The notes under the pieces: model-generated | Told to the model about the DNA's origin: nothing | Databases searched by the model: none | What the model saw: only the letters and a program-made list of their open reading frames with translations | Assembly (NCBI GenBank): GCA_026770595.1 | Contig: MU633611.1 | Location: 15,603 to 33,431, forward strand | Reading direction: 5' to 3' | DNA length: 17,829 nucleotides | From: Ochromonadaceae sp. CCMP2298 | Taxonomy: Eukaryota; Sar; Synurophyceae; Ochromonadales; Ochromonadaceae | Shown: positions 17,160 to 17,829 of the stretch, piece by piece | Layout of the letters: each line of letters starts with the position of its first letter | Numbering within the stretch: position 1 is the stretch's first letter | Made by a program: the position numbers and the translations under genes

Positions 17160-17829
17160 TGTGTGTGTGGGGGGGGTATGGTGGGTATGGTGGGAGCGTC
17201 GGGTGCGGGGGGTGGGGGGGGGTCACCGACGTCGGCCGGGCGCGGGTATAACATGTAATAGGTAGTAACAGTAAAGTAGGATGAATCCCCTCCTTCTATA
17301 TTGCGAGTAAAGTTTATGTAGATAGGCCGTACGGCGGGGAGGGGAGCATGTAGGGGGGACAAGATGGGGGGGGGGGGGGGGGGGGGGGTATAGGGCAAAG
17401 GGTAGAGGATGGGTAACCCCCGTACATGAGTACGAATAAAATATTTGTATATCATGTGTAACTAAAACAGTGTAACTACAAATGCGAAAAAAGAGAGAAA
17501 ATACCAGTATATTTCTCCCTGAAACATTATTTCATTCTTTTCGCCTTGTTTAGAAGTAGTTTTAAAAACTGTACATTTACACTCTATGCTTTCCCCTCTC
17601 TATGCTTTCCCCTCTCTATGCCTTCCCCTCTACCTCTACGCTGACCTCTATGTTCTCCTGTACCCATCTACCCATCTACCCGCAAACCCATCTACCCGTA
17701 GACACATCTACCTGTATAGTAACTATCAAAATTGTAAACCCACCCCTGCCCCCCTGCCCCTGTCGTTCCGTCCTCCTATCCCTCTAGCCCTTTACCCCCC
17801 CCCTTCTTCCTATCCACCCCCTCCCTATC
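17160..17829. other. Downstream region with poly-G and C/T repeats, no gene seen
   Basis: It starts as the 3' UTR of the adaptor-like gene. It holds a 23-base G run (17366-17388), an AATAAA at 17435-17440 that may be the polyadenylation signal, and CTCTATGCTTTCCCCT repeats at 17581-17630. I see no supported exon in it. Confidence 0.6.
17435..17440 (+). other. Candidate AATAAA polyadenylation signal for the adaptor-like gene
   Basis: It lies 276 bases downstream of the stop and just after the poly-G run. Confidence 0.35.

Overview
The window looks like nuclear DNA of an intron-rich eukaryote, most likely a heterokont (stramenopile) alga or protist. The grounds are: (i) five genes that only make sense when read as many short exons joined at GT-AG introns; (ii) two secreted proteins with CSGHG-type EGF repeats of the kind heterokonts carry in large numbers, including the Sig1/Ocm mastigoneme family; (iii) a small longin-fold protein resembling the TPLATE/TSET subunit LOLITA, a complex lost from animals and fungi. 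The lineage call is inference; the exon chains were assembled by hand, and reading-frame phase was checked at every junction.

Layout. 1-3712 (-): EGF-repeat secreted protein A, 13 exons seen, 3' end beyond the left edge. 3713-4565: shared upstream region of a divergent pair, holding a decayed copy of the 5' end of the phosphatase-like gene found near 15 kb. 4566-7135 (+): EGF-repeat secreted protein B, 9 exons, 380 aa. 7669-11856 (+): OST3/OST6-type oligosaccharyltransferase subunit, 9 exons, 392 aa. 12458-14892 (-): Oca/Siw14-type tyrosine-phosphatase-like protein, 5 exons, 308 aa, convergent with OST3/6. 14893-15898: second divergent upstream region, with a 94-bp perfect palindrome and a 299-bp element with terminal inverted repeats. 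15899-17159 (+): longin-fold adaptor-like protein, 4 exons, 145 aa. 17160-17829: no gene seen. Exons make up about 29% of the window; introns are dominated by micro- and minisatellites.

Function. Proteins A and B are related, secreted and divergently arranged, so they may be co-regulated extracellular or flagellar-hair components. OST3/6 (N-glycosylation), the adaptor-like protein (membrane traffic) and the phosphatase-like protein are housekeeping genes with no operon-type link to them.

The most unusual signal is in the introns. Several carry second copies of the upstream exon's 3' end. In two introns the intron's own 3' end mirrors the exon end before it, as expected if an intron arose by tandem duplication. 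Long introns are built from sense-oriented tandem units resembling a branch site plus C-rich tract. Six introns contain no AG at all before the acceptor. Together this suggests introns made and enlarged by duplicating splice-site segments.
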